A stretch of DNA of 64,000 bases from Mycobacterium shinjukuense (GTDB lineage Bacteria > Actinomycetota > Actinomycetes > Mycobacteriales > Mycobacteriaceae): contig NZ_AP022575.1 of assembly GCF_010730055.1 (NCBI RefSeq), forward strand, positions 1,302,001 through 1,366,000. Direction: 5' to 3'. The notes under the pieces were generated by a model. It saw nothing but the letters and a program-made list of their open reading frames with translations. It did not search any database and was not told the origin of the DNA. This document shows positions 41,254 through 48,165 of this stretch, in pieces (the stretch's first letter is position 1; each line of letters begins with the position of its first letter). The translations under genes were made by a program, and so were the position numbers.

Positions 41254-42609
41254 ATGCGCGACGATGCTGGGGTGCGGTGTGAGGTTGCGCGTGAAGCGTT
41301 GTCTGCGCGGCTGGACGGCGAGCGTCCAGAAGTGCTGGCGCAGCAGGTCGACGCCCACCTGCAATCGTGCCGCCGCTGCCGCACCTGGCTGATCGGTGCG
41401 GCCGCGCAGACCCGTCGGTTCGCGACCGTGGACACGGTTCCGGCACCCGACCTGGCCGACAGGATCATGGCAACCGCCGGCGTCGCCCGCGTGCCGGCCT
41501 ACCGGCGCTGGTTGCCTCGGCTCAACTATGGCCATGCCCGATGGGGTTTGATCGGCATCGGCGTGTTCCAGGTGGCGATAGCGGCGGCCCAAATCAGCGG
41601 AATCGACTTCGGCATCATGCCTCACCACGGACATGGCGCGATGATGACCGGCGCGCATTTGCTGCACGAATCCACCGCTTGGCTGCTGGCGCTGGGAGTG
41701 GCCATGATCGCCGCCGGCATATGGCCTCGCGCGGCGGTCGGCGTGGCCGCGATCGCCGGTGCATATGCCGCGGCGCTCATGGCCTACGTGGCATTTGACG
41801 CGTGGCGGGGTGAGGTCACCGGCGCGCGCATCGCCAGCCATGTGCCCGTGCTGGTCGGCGTGGTGTTCGCATTGCTGGTCGCGCGAGATCGCAGCGGGGC
41901 GCCCGGGTCGCGGCCGGCCGACGCCGAAACCGACGCCGCTGCCCAATCCCCGGCCGCGACGCGCGGTCGACACCGGGGGCATTTCTGGCCGATCAACCGC
42001 GCTACGACAACCCGTAGTATGCAGCGCGAGCCGTCCCGTTTAAGGTGGATGCCCATGACCGCGTCCAGCGACGACGAGGCCGTGACCGCGCTCGCCCTGG
42101 CGGCCGCAGACGGGAACGCGCAAGCGCTCGAGGCGTTTATCAAGGCCACCCAGCAAGACGTGTGGCGTTTTGTCACCTATCTGTCCGACGCGGGCAGCGC
42201 CGACGATCTCACACAAGAGACGTTCCTGCGGGCGATCGGCGCCATTCACCGGTTCGCCGGGCGCTCCAGCGCCCGGACCTGGCTGCTGGCCATCGCGCGC
42301 CGGGTGGTCGCCGACCACATCCGCCAGCTCCAATCGCGGCCCCGTACCGCCCACGGGGCCGACACCGAACACCTGCTCGACGGCGATCGCCACTCCCGTG
42401 GATTCGAAGACCTCGTCGAGGTCACCGCGATGATCGCCCAGCTCACCAGCGATCAGCGCGAAGCCCTACTGCTCACGCAGCTGCTCGGCCTGTCCTACGC
42501 CGACGCCGCCGCGGTGTGCGGCTGCCCGGTGGGCACCATCCGATCCCGGGTGGCCCGCGCCCGCGACGCGCTGCTCGCCGACACCGACCGCGACGACCTG
42601 ACCGGTTAG
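41254..42609 (+). CDS. Zinc-finger anti-sigma membrane domain reading in frame into SigC
   Basis: An uninterrupted 451-codon frame. Residues 1-50 are a ZAS anti-sigma domain: Cys9, then His35, Cys39 and Cys42 in HLQSCRRC, with SARLDGE. Four membrane spans follow (~96-115, ~140-157, ~159-182, ~195-211) with a His/Met-rich loop (MPHHGHGAMM), then a charged linker and, from residue 268, complete SigC. Either this is one fused sigma/anti-sigma protein or sigC is started internally at 42055. The alternative anti-sigma start is GTG 41272. M. tuberculosis SigC has no cognate anti-sigma that I know of. Confidence 0.75.
   Translation: MRDDAGVRCEVAREALSARLDGERPEVLAQQVDAHLQSCRRCRTWLIGAAAQTRRFATVDTVPAPDLADRIMATAGVARVPAYRRWLPRLNYGHARWGLIGIGVFQVAIAAAQISGIDFGIMPHHGHGAMMTGAHLLHESTAWLLALGVAMIAAGIWPRAAVGVAAIAGAYAAALMAYVAFDAWRGEVTGARIASHVPVLVGVVFALLVARDRSGAPGSRPADAETDAAAQSPAATRGRHRGHFWPINRATTTRSMQREPSRLRWMPMTASSDDEAVTALALAAADGNAQALEAFIKATQQDVWRFVTYLSDAGSADDLTQETFLRAIGAIHRFAGRSSARTWLLAIARRVVADHIRQLQSRPRTAHGADTEHLLDGDRHSRGFEDLVEVTAMIAQLTSDQREALLLTQLLGLSYADAAAVCGCPVGTIRSRVARARDALLADTDRDDLTG
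42015..42020 (+). promoter_or_regulatory. Candidate -10 for separate sigC transcription
   Basis: TAGTAT fits TANNNT; initiation about seven bases later would give a ~27-base leader containing AAGGTGG (42043-42049) before the sigC ATG at 42055. Confidence 0.4.
42055..42609 (+). CDS. sigC: ECF RNA polymerase sigma factor SigC
   Basis: 184 residues (M. tuberculosis SigC is 185). Region 2 (DDLTQETFLRAIGAIHRFAG, ARTWLLAIARRVVADHIRQL) binds the -10 element and core enzyme; region 4 (SDQREALLLTQLLGLSYADA, CPVGTIRSRVARARDALL) binds the -35. There is no N- or C-terminal extension in the usual form. ATG 42055 with AAGGTGG upstream supports independent translation even though the same frame is open back to 41254. 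The reported link of SigC to copper acquisition fits the adjacent His-tailed lipoprotein, but this is context only. Confidence 0.92.
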   Translation: MTASSDDEAVTALALAAADGNAQALEAFIKATQQDVWRFVTYLSDAGSADDLTQETFLRAIGAIHRFAGRSSARTWLLAIARRVVADHIRQLQSRPRTAHGADTEHLLDGDRHSRGFEDLVEVTAMIAQLTSDQREALLLTQLLGLSYADAAAVCGCPVGTIRSRVARARDALLADTDRDDLTG

Positions 42610-42693
42610 CGGGACAGCACCAGCCGGTGACGACGCGGCAGCTGGATCCCGCGGCTGGCGGGCCGGCACCAGGTACGGCACGCGTTGTGCGGA

Positions 42694-43458
42694 TCATCGC
42701 GGCATCCTGCGCCAGACGAACGCCGGCAGCAGCCTCAGCACGAAAAACACCGGCCGCAGCGCCCCCGGGACCCAGACGGCGCGCTTGCCCTTAGCCAGCG
42801 CACGCGTGGTGGCGGCGGCGACCCGCTCGGGGGTGCTGGACAGTGGTGCCGGCGTCATGCCCTGCGTCATCCGCCCGATGACGAACCCGGGCCGCACGAT
42901 CAGCACCCGCACCCCGGTGCCGTGCAGCGCGTCGGCCAACCCGTTGGCGAAGCCGTCCAGCCCGGCCTTGGCCGACCCGTAGACGTAGTTGGCGCGACGC
43001 ACCCGCACCCCGGCCACCGAGGAGAACACCACCAGGGTTCCCCGTCCGGCCGTGCGCATCGCGGCGGCCAGCTGGGTGAGCAGGCTGACCTGCGCGACGT
43101 AGTCGGTGTGCACGATGGCCACCGCATGCGCGGCGTCGCGCTCGGCGCGGGCCTGGTCGCCGAGGATCCCGAAGGCCAGCACCGCGATGCCGATGGGGCC
43201 GTGCTCGGCGACGATCGCGGCGACCAGCCGACCGTGGGAGGCAACGTCATCGGCGTCGAATTCCCTGGTGTCCACCCTGGCCGCCCCCGCCTCGCGCAGG
43301 GCGGCCGCCTGGGCGTCGAGCCGGTTGGCGCCACGTGCGGCCAGCACCACCGTCGCCCCCGGGGCCAGGCGCCGCGCGAGTTCGATGCCGATCTGGCTGC
43401 GCCCGCCGAAAATTACCACCGGACCCGCGCCCGTGTCGTCCACGGCTGCGATTATCAC
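42694..43458 (-). CDS. Short-chain dehydrogenase/reductase (Rv2073c homologue, DprE2-like)
   Basis: 254 residues. A Rossmann start with the glycine motif GGRSQIG (~19-25), VVFSSVAGVRVRR and the catalytic YVYGSAKAG (Tyr and Lys) define a classical SDR; the C-terminus (RPVFFVLRLLPAFVWRRMPR) is hydrophobic and may touch the membrane. It resembles the decaprenyl-phosphoryl-2-keto-arabinose reductase DprE2, and Rv2073c is its paralogue; the substrate is not known. It is convergent with sigC and divergent from the F420 reductase 20 bases away. Confidence 0.88.
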   Translation of the reverse strand: MIIAAVDDTGAGPVVIFGGRSQIGIELARRLAPGATVVLAARGANRLDAQAAALREAGAARVDTREFDADDVASHGRLVAAIVAEHGPIGIAVLAFGILGDQARAERDAAHAVAIVHTDYVAQVSLLTQLAAAMRTAGRGTLVVFSSVAGVRVRRANYVYGSAKAGLDGFANGLADALHGTGVRVLIVRPGFVIGRMTQGMTPAPLSSTPERVAAATTRALAKGKRAVWVPGALRPVFFVLRLLPAFVWRRMPR

Positions 43459-43478
43459 CTGCGCTAGCGTGGGTGGCG

Positions 43479-43892
43479 ATGGCGAACACCACCACCCGGC
43501 TCAGCGACGACGCGCTGGCGTTTCTGTCCGAACGCCATCTGGCCATGCTGACCACGCTGCGGGCCGACAATTCACCGCATGTGGTGGCGGTGGGCTTCAC
43601 CTTCGATCCCCAAACCCATATCGCTCGGGTGATCACCACCGGTGGCTCCCAGAAGGCGGTTAACGCCGATCGTGGCGGCATCGCCGTGCTCAGCCAGGTC
43701 GACGGTGCCCGGTGGTTGTCGCTGGAGGGCCGCGCCGCGGTGAACACCGACATCGGCGCCGTCCGCGACGCCGAGTTGCGCTACGCGCAGCGCTACCGCA
43801 CGCCACGGCCCAACCCGCGACGCGTCGTCATCGAAGTCCGGGTGGAACGGGTGCTGGGGTCGGCGGATTTGCTTGATCGCAGCGGTGGGTAG
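43479..43892 (+). CDS. F420H2-dependent biliverdin reductase (Rv2074 homologue)
   Basis: 137 residues, exactly Rv2074. The split beta-barrel FDOR-B fold is recognised by LSERHLAMLTTLRADNSPHV, RVITTGGSQKAVNADRGGIA and DGARWLSLEGRAAV. Rv2074 was shown to reduce biliverdin to bilirubin with F420H2. TAGCGT eight bases before ATG 43479 suggests leaderless expression. The frame is open upstream within the opposite gene but is not conserved. The 3' end overlaps the preferred blaC start by eight bases. Confidence 0.9.
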   Translation: MANTTTRLSDDALAFLSERHLAMLTTLRADNSPHVVAVGFTFDPQTHIARVITTGGSQKAVNADRGGIAVLSQVDGARWLSLEGRAAVNTDIGAVRDAELRYAQRYRTPRPNPRRVVIEVRVERVLGSADLLDRSGG

Positions 43893-44787
43893 CCCCGGCA
43901 CCGGTCTGGCCCGGCGCGAGTTGCTGCTGGTGTTGCTCATGCCGTTGATCGGCTGCGCGGGCCGTGATCGTCCCACGGCGACGTCGGTGCGGCCAATGCC
44001 GGATTTGACGGGCCACTTTGCCGAACTCGAGCGGAAATACCAAGCCCGGCTTGGGGTCTACGTGCCCGCCAGCGGGGCAACCGCCGCCATCGCCTATCGC
44101 GCCGATGAGCGATTCGCGTTCTGCTCCACGTTCAAGGCCCCGCTGGTGGCCGCGGTGCTGCACCAGTTTCCGCTCACCCATCTGGACAAGGTGATCACCT
44201 ACGCCAGCAACGACATTCGGTCGACCTCACCGATCACCCAACAGCACGTCGACACCGGGATGACCGTCGGGCAGCTGTGCGAGGCGGCGATACGCTACAG
44301 CGACGGCACCGCCGCCAACCTCCTGCTGGCCGATATCGGCGGCACCGCGGCGTTTACCAGCTACCTGCGCGGCCTGGGCGACCAGGCCAGCCGGCTGGAC
44401 CAGGAAGAGCCGGAACTCAACCGCAACCCGCCCGAAGACCACCGCGACACCACCACGCCCCGCGCGATCGCCCTTGTCTTTCAACAGCTTGCGCTCGGTG
44501 ACGCGTTACCCCCCGACAAGCGGGCCATGCTCACCGATTGGCTGGCGCGCAGCACCACCGGCGCCAAGCGCATCCGCGCCGGATTTCCCGCCGACTGGAA
44601 GGTGATCGACAAGACCGGAACAGGCGACTACGGACGCGCCAACGACGTCGCCGTGGTCTGGTCCCCCGGCGGGGCCGCCCAGGTGGTGGCCATCATGTCC
44701 GATCGGGTGACCGGCGGCTACGACGCACAACCCAGCGAAGCGCTGATCGCCGCAGCGGCAACGCGCATCGCCGAGGCGCTCGGCTGA
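43885..44787 (+). CDS. blaC: Class A beta-lactamase BlaC (Tat lipoprotein)
   Basis: 300 residues from GTG 43885. A twin-arginine signal (GLARRELLLVLLMPLIGC) ends in lipobox Cys24, as in M. tuberculosis BlaC. Catalytic motifs: STFK with Ser81, SDG (the BlaC variant of SDN), EPELN with the general-base Glu, and DKTGTGDYGRAND. The SDG variant is linked to the broad substrate range and slow clavulanate inactivation of BlaC. The start is uncertain: TTG 43873 would add four residues. It overlaps the F420 reductase end and is probably co-transcribed with it. TatAC for export is encoded in this window. Confidence 0.93.
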   Translation: MGSPGTGLARRELLLVLLMPLIGCAGRDRPTATSVRPMPDLTGHFAELERKYQARLGVYVPASGATAAIAYRADERFAFCSTFKAPLVAAVLHQFPLTHLDKVITYASNDIRSTSPITQQHVDTGMTVGQLCEAAIRYSDGTAANLLLADIGGTAAFTSYLRGLGDQASRLDQEEPELNRNPPEDHRDTTTPRAIALVFQQLALGDALPPDKRAMLTDWLARSTTGAKRIRAGFPADWKVIDKTGTGDYGRANDVAVVWSPGGAAQVVAIMSDRVTGGYDAQPSEALIAAAATRIAEALG

Positions 44788-44901
44788 GCGTTCGCGCGGC
44801 CATGGGTGCCGCGCGGACGTTGCCGCGGGTTTGGGGCGATCATCGCCGTGGCAAGCTTGATGTTTCCCGCGGTGGCGGTAACCGAAGGAGTTTGCGCTGA
44901 A

Positions 44902-46137
44902 GTGAACGAGGATCCTCGGGCCGACGTTGTCTCCCGCCAGTACCAGCGGTGGATGTACCCGCACCCGATAGCGGATCTGGCGGCGTGGACATCGGCGAAC
45001 TGGGAATGGTTCGACCCGGCGTATTCGCACCGGATCCTCTGGCCCGACCGGGAATACCGGCCCGACCTTGACATTCTGATCGCCGGTTGCGGCACCAACC
45101 AGGCCGCCATCTTTGCCTTCACCAACCGTGCCGCCAACGTGGTGGCGGTCGATGTCAGCCAGCCGTCACTGGACCACCAGCAATACCTCAAAGACAAGCA
45201 CGGACTGGCCAACCTGGAGTTGCGGCTACTGCCCATCGAAGAGCTGCCGACGCTCGGCCTGGACTTCGACCTCATCGTCTCCACCGGCGTCCTACATCAC
45301 ATGGCAGATCCGCAGGCCGGCATGAACGCGCTCGCCCAATGCCTGCGGCGAGACGGCGTGATCGCCGCCATGCTTTACGGCAAGTACGGGCGGGTCGGGG
45401 TCGAACTGCTGGAATCGGCCTTCCGCGACATGGGGTTTCAGCAAGACGCGGCGTCGATCGCCCTGGTGAAGAAGGCGATCTCGGTGGTGCCGCCGTATCA
45501 TCCGGTGCGTAGCTATCTGAAGAAGGCGCGGGATTTGCTCTCCGATGCCGCGCTGGTCGATACGTTTTTGCACGGCCGCCAGCGCAGCTACACCGTGGCC
45601 GAGTGCGTCGATCTGGTCACCTCCGCCGGACTGGTGTTCCAGGGATGGTTTCACAAGACCCCGTACTACCCGCACGACTTTTTCGTGCCGGACAACGAGT
45701 TCTACGCGGCGGTGAACGCGTTGTCCGAGATCACGATGTGGGCGGTGATGGAACGACTGGAGACGCTGAACGGCTCGCATCTCTTCATGGCGTGCCGGCC
45801 AGACCGGCCCAAAGAGCAGTACACCATTGACTTTTCGACACGTGATTGCCTTGACTATGTTCCGCTGATGCGCACGCGTTGCGGTGTCTCCGGCACCGAA
45901 ATGTATTGGCCGGGCTGGCGTATGACACCCAAGCCGGATCAGTTGCGGTTTCTGCGGCAGGTCGACGGCCGGCGCACCATCGGGGAGATCGTCGAGCGCG
46001 TACGGCAGAGTGGCGACTCACCCGCAGCCAGCACGGCCGAGCTCGAGGAATTCGGCCGCATGCTGTTTCAGTCGTTGTGGCGCCTGGATTTTGTCGCGAT
46101 GGCGCTGAACGCTACCCGGGGTATCGACGCGGGGTGA
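44902..46137 (+). CDS. SAM-dependent methyltransferase (Rv2067c homologue)
   Basis: 411 residues from GTG 44902 (VNEDPRADVVSRQYQRWMYP). A class I Rossmann core has DILIAGCGTNQAA (~57), VVAVDVSQPSL and STGVLHHMADP; a C-terminal ~130-residue domain (SGTEMYWPGWRMTPKPDQLR) is dimerisation-like. Rv2067c is reported to be a secreted methyltransferase acting on host histone H3 Lys79. GGAG lies 12 bases before the chosen start; ATG 44860 or GTG 44806 would extend it. It is followed by the second vapBC unit. Confidence 0.85.
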   Translation: MNEDPRADVVSRQYQRWMYPHPIADLAAWTSANWEWFDPAYSHRILWPDREYRPDLDILIAGCGTNQAAIFAFTNRAANVVAVDVSQPSLDHQQYLKDKHGLANLELRLLPIEELPTLGLDFDLIVSTGVLHHMADPQAGMNALAQCLRRDGVIAAMLYGKYGRVGVELLESAFRDMGFQQDAASIALVKKAISVVPPYHPVRSYLKKARDLLSDAALVDTFLHGRQRSYTVAECVDLVTSAGLVFQGWFHKTPYYPHDFFVPDNEFYAAVNALSEITMWAVMERLETLNGSHLFMACRPDRPKEQYTIDFSTRDCLDYVPLMRTRCGVSGTEMYWPGWRMTPKPDQLRFLRQVDGRRTIGEIVERVRQSGDSPAASTAELEEFGRMLFQSLWRLDFVAMALNATRGIDAG

Positions 46138-46167
46138 ACGTGATCGGCTCATCGTGCGCGTCGGGCC

Positions 46168-46190
46168 TTACACATCAGATGGTGTAAATT
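46168..46190 (+). promoter_or_regulatory. Second vapBC operator and leaderless -10
   Basis: TTACACATCAGATGGTGTAA is an inverted repeat (TTACAC/GTGTAA). TAAATT at 46185-46190 overlaps its right arm and lies seven bases before the vapB ATG at 46198. Binding of VapBC here would block initiation. Confidence 0.55.
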
Positions 46191-46197
46191 AATGTGT

Positions 46198-46395
46198 ATG
46201 CGGACGAATATCGACATCGACGACGACGTTTTGCGCGAGGCCCAGCGCCTGGTTGGGACGCGGACGAAGCGCGATACCGTCAATCTGGCACTGCGTGAAC
46301 TGGTCGCCCGGCATCGCCAGATCGGCGTGCTTGACCTGCGCGGGAAGGTGCATTGGGACGGAGACCTGGCTGAGAGTCGTCGTGGCCGGTCGTGA
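46198..46395 (+). CDS. vapB: Antitoxin VapB (type II VapB_antitoxin family)
   Basis: 65 residues. MRTNIDIDDDVLREAQRLVG is the ribbon-helix-helix DNA-binding motif; RDTVNLALRELVARHRQ is the second helix and the toxin-binding tail runs to RGRS. ATG 46198 is chosen over ATG 46192 because of its spacing from the -10. The stop overlaps the vapC GTG by four bases, the usual coupling for these pairs. It is a different subfamily from the vapB at 16088. Confidence 0.87.
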   Translation: MRTNIDIDDDVLREAQRLVGTRTKRDTVNLALRELVARHRQIGVLDLRGKVHWDGDLAESRRGRS

Positions 46396-46790
46396 TTGTC
46401 GTCGACACGAGCGTATGGATTGACGTCCTGAATGGCACCCCCGCCCCACAGGCCCAACGCTGTGTCGAGCTGATCCGATCGGGCGAACCTGTCGCGCTCA
46501 CCGACGTCATCCTGACCGAGGTGCTGCAGGGGCTGCGGTCGGATCGGGAGGCGGCGCTGGTCGAGCGTCATTTGCGCGCCTTCCCGATCCTGCGGCTGCA
46601 GGACCTTGATGATTTCGTGCTCTCGGCCAGGCTGTACCGGGCGGCACGACGCGCCGGCGTGACCATCCGTAAGACGTTGGACTGTTTGATCGCCGCTCCC
46701 TGCGTGCGTACCGGTGCCCCGCTGCTGCACGCCGACGAGGATTTCGATCGCCTCGCCAGCTGCACGCCGCTTCGGATCTGGACGGGTTGA
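46392..46790 (+). CDS. vapC: Ribonuclease toxin VapC (PIN domain)
   Basis: 132 residues. PIN acidic residues are Asp5 (MIVVDTSVWID), Glu in LTDVILTEVLQGL, Asp in RKTLDCLIAA and Asp residues in LLHADEDFDRLA, so the nuclease looks intact. It resembles the VapC11/VapC-Mt group by its VVDTSVWID start. GTG 46392 overlaps the vapB stop. The gene ends 17 bases before a 58-bp palindrome that may act as a two-way terminator. Confidence 0.88.
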   Translation: MIVVDTSVWIDVLNGTPAPQAQRCVELIRSGEPVALTDVILTEVLQGLRSDREAALVERHLRAFPILRLQDLDDFVLSARLYRAARRAGVTIRKTLDCLIAAPCVRTGAPLLHADEDFDRLASCTPLRIWTG

Positions 46791-46807
46791 GGGCCCGCCG
46801 CCCCGCG

Positions 46808-46865
46808 CGAGCAGACGCAAAAGTGCCCAAAACCGGCCGGTTTTGGGCACTTTTGCGTCTGCTCG
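46808..46865. terminator. 58-bp perfect palindrome between convergent genes
   Basis: Arms 46808-46836 and 46837-46865 pair at all 29 positions with no loop; the left arm contains GAGCAGACGCAAAAGTGCCC and AAAACCGG. It lies between the vapC stop and the convergent dienelactone hydrolase stop, so a bidirectional intrinsic terminator is plausible, although no U-tract follows the stem. Confidence 0.6.
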
Positions 46866-46880
46866 GCGGGTGACCGCACG

Positions 46881-47576
46881 CTAACCGCCCAGGTGTTCGC
46901 CGAAGAACGTGAAAACTCGCCGCCACGCATCTTCGGTCGCGGCGTGGTTGTAGCCGAACCCGGCGATGCGTACCAGCGGCTGGCCGGGCAGCTTGTTCGC
47001 GAAGCTGTGCCCGGCGCCCGGGTAGGCCTTGATATCGGCGGTGATGTGCTTGGCGTCGGTCACCGCGCGCAGTCGGTCGGCGGCCCCGACACCCAGCGGG
47101 TCGCGCCTGCCGAAGCTGGCCACGATCGGGCACGCCCCCTCCAGCGTCTCGCTGAGGTGGCGGGGCAGCGGCGTGCCGTAGAACGGCGCGGCGGCACCAA
47201 AACCCTTGGGCGCCATGATGAGCGCGAACTGACCGCCCATGCAGAAGCCGGCGATGCCGACCCGGCCCGAGCATTCGGGCATCCCCAGCAGGTGGTCGCG
47301 GGCGGCCAGAATGTCGTCGAGTGCGCGACCGCGTTTCGTCAGCAGCTCGCGAAACACTCGGGTGATGCACCGGGCGCGGCCACCACGGGCATACATATTG
47401 GGCGTGAGCGCCAGGTAGCCCGCCGCGGCGATGCGCTGGGAAATCGATTCGTTGTCGGGCGGGTAGCCGACAGCGTCGTGGACCACCACCACTCCCGGCC
47501 ACGGGCCCTCACCCGACGGGATGTCGAGCAGGGCATCAATCGGTCCGGCCGGGGTGTCGATCTCGATCGTCGTCAT
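46881..47576 (-). CDS. Dienelactone hydrolase family protein (Rv2054 homologue)
   Basis: 231 residues. An alpha/beta-hydrolase with a Cys nucleophile (GFCMGG, Cys112), Asp in SFGRRDPLG and His in GAGHSFANK, the catalytic triad of carboxymethylenebutenolidases. VVVVHDAVGYPPDNESISQR is the conserved N-terminal loop. It is cytoplasmic with an unknown physiological substrate. ATG 47576 starts MTTIEIDTPAGPIDA; the open frame beyond is antisense to fxsA and the amidohydrolase. It is divergent from fxsA across 48 bases. Confidence 0.88.
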   Translation of the reverse strand: MTTIEIDTPAGPIDALLDIPSGEGPWPGVVVVHDAVGYPPDNESISQRIAAAGYLALTPNMYARGGRARCITRVFRELLTKRGRALDDILAARDHLLGMPECSGRVGIAGFCMGGQFALIMAPKGFGAAAPFYGTPLPRHLSETLEGACPIVASFGRRDPLGVGAADRLRAVTDAKHITADIKAYPGAGHSFANKLPGQPLVRIAGFGYNHAATEDAWRRVFTFFGEHLGG

Positions 47577-47624
47577 ACCGACATCTAACTGCAGCCGTGA
47601 CGTTCCCACCCGAGGAACTCCGGC

Positions 47625-48146
47625 GTGGCCGGCAGACGTTGGCGTCACATGATGGGTCGGCTGCTGCTTGGCTACGCCGTCGTCGAGCTCATGGTGTTGG
47701 TCGGGCTGGCGGCGACGATCGGGTTCGGCTGGACCGCGCTGGTACTGCTGGGCACCTTTCTCCTGGGCGTCACGGTCTTGGCCCCACTGGGCGGGTTGCA
47801 GCTGGCGCGTCGGCTGCTGCGGTTGCGATCCGGCGCGCCGCGCAGCGCGTTGGGCGACGGGTTTCTGATCTCGGTCGCCTCGGTTCTGGTCCTCGTTCCG
47901 GGTGTGGCCACCACCGCGTTGGGGCTGCTGCTTCTGGTGCCGCCGGTCCGGGCGGTCGCTTGCACCGGGCTGGCCGCCGCCGCGACCCGCGGTCTGCTGG
48001 GCCATGCGCCGTCGGCCGCCGACGTACCGGTGGGCGGCGATGGCCGCGACTACATCGACGGCGAGGTCATCGACGTCCACGACGTCGCGCCGCCCAGCCT
48101 GCCGTCGGCGACCATTGGCGATGAGGCCTCCGCGCGCCGTCAGTAG
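47625..48146 (+). CDS. fxsA: FxsA family membrane protein
   Basis: 173 residues. Two or three membrane spans (~15-45, ~78-105) and the GxxxGxxLxRR turn (GGLQLARRLLRL) fit FxsA, which in E. coli moderates phage exclusion by F. The C-terminal tail is acidic (GGDGRDYIDGEVIDVHDV), as in mycobacterial members. GTG 47625 has GAGGAA seven bases upstream and is preferred to ATG 47649/47652. It precedes the amidohydrolase by 19 bases. Confidence 0.85.
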   Translation: MAGRRWRHMMGRLLLGYAVVELMVLVGLAATIGFGWTALVLLGTFLLGVTVLAPLGGLQLARRLLRLRSGAPRSALGDGFLISVASVLVLVPGVATTALGLLLLVPPVRAVACTGLAAAATRGLLGHAPSAADVPVGGDGRDYIDGEVIDVHDVAPPSLPSATIGDEASARRQ

Positions 48147-48165
48147 GCACGCGTAGCTTGGCCGT

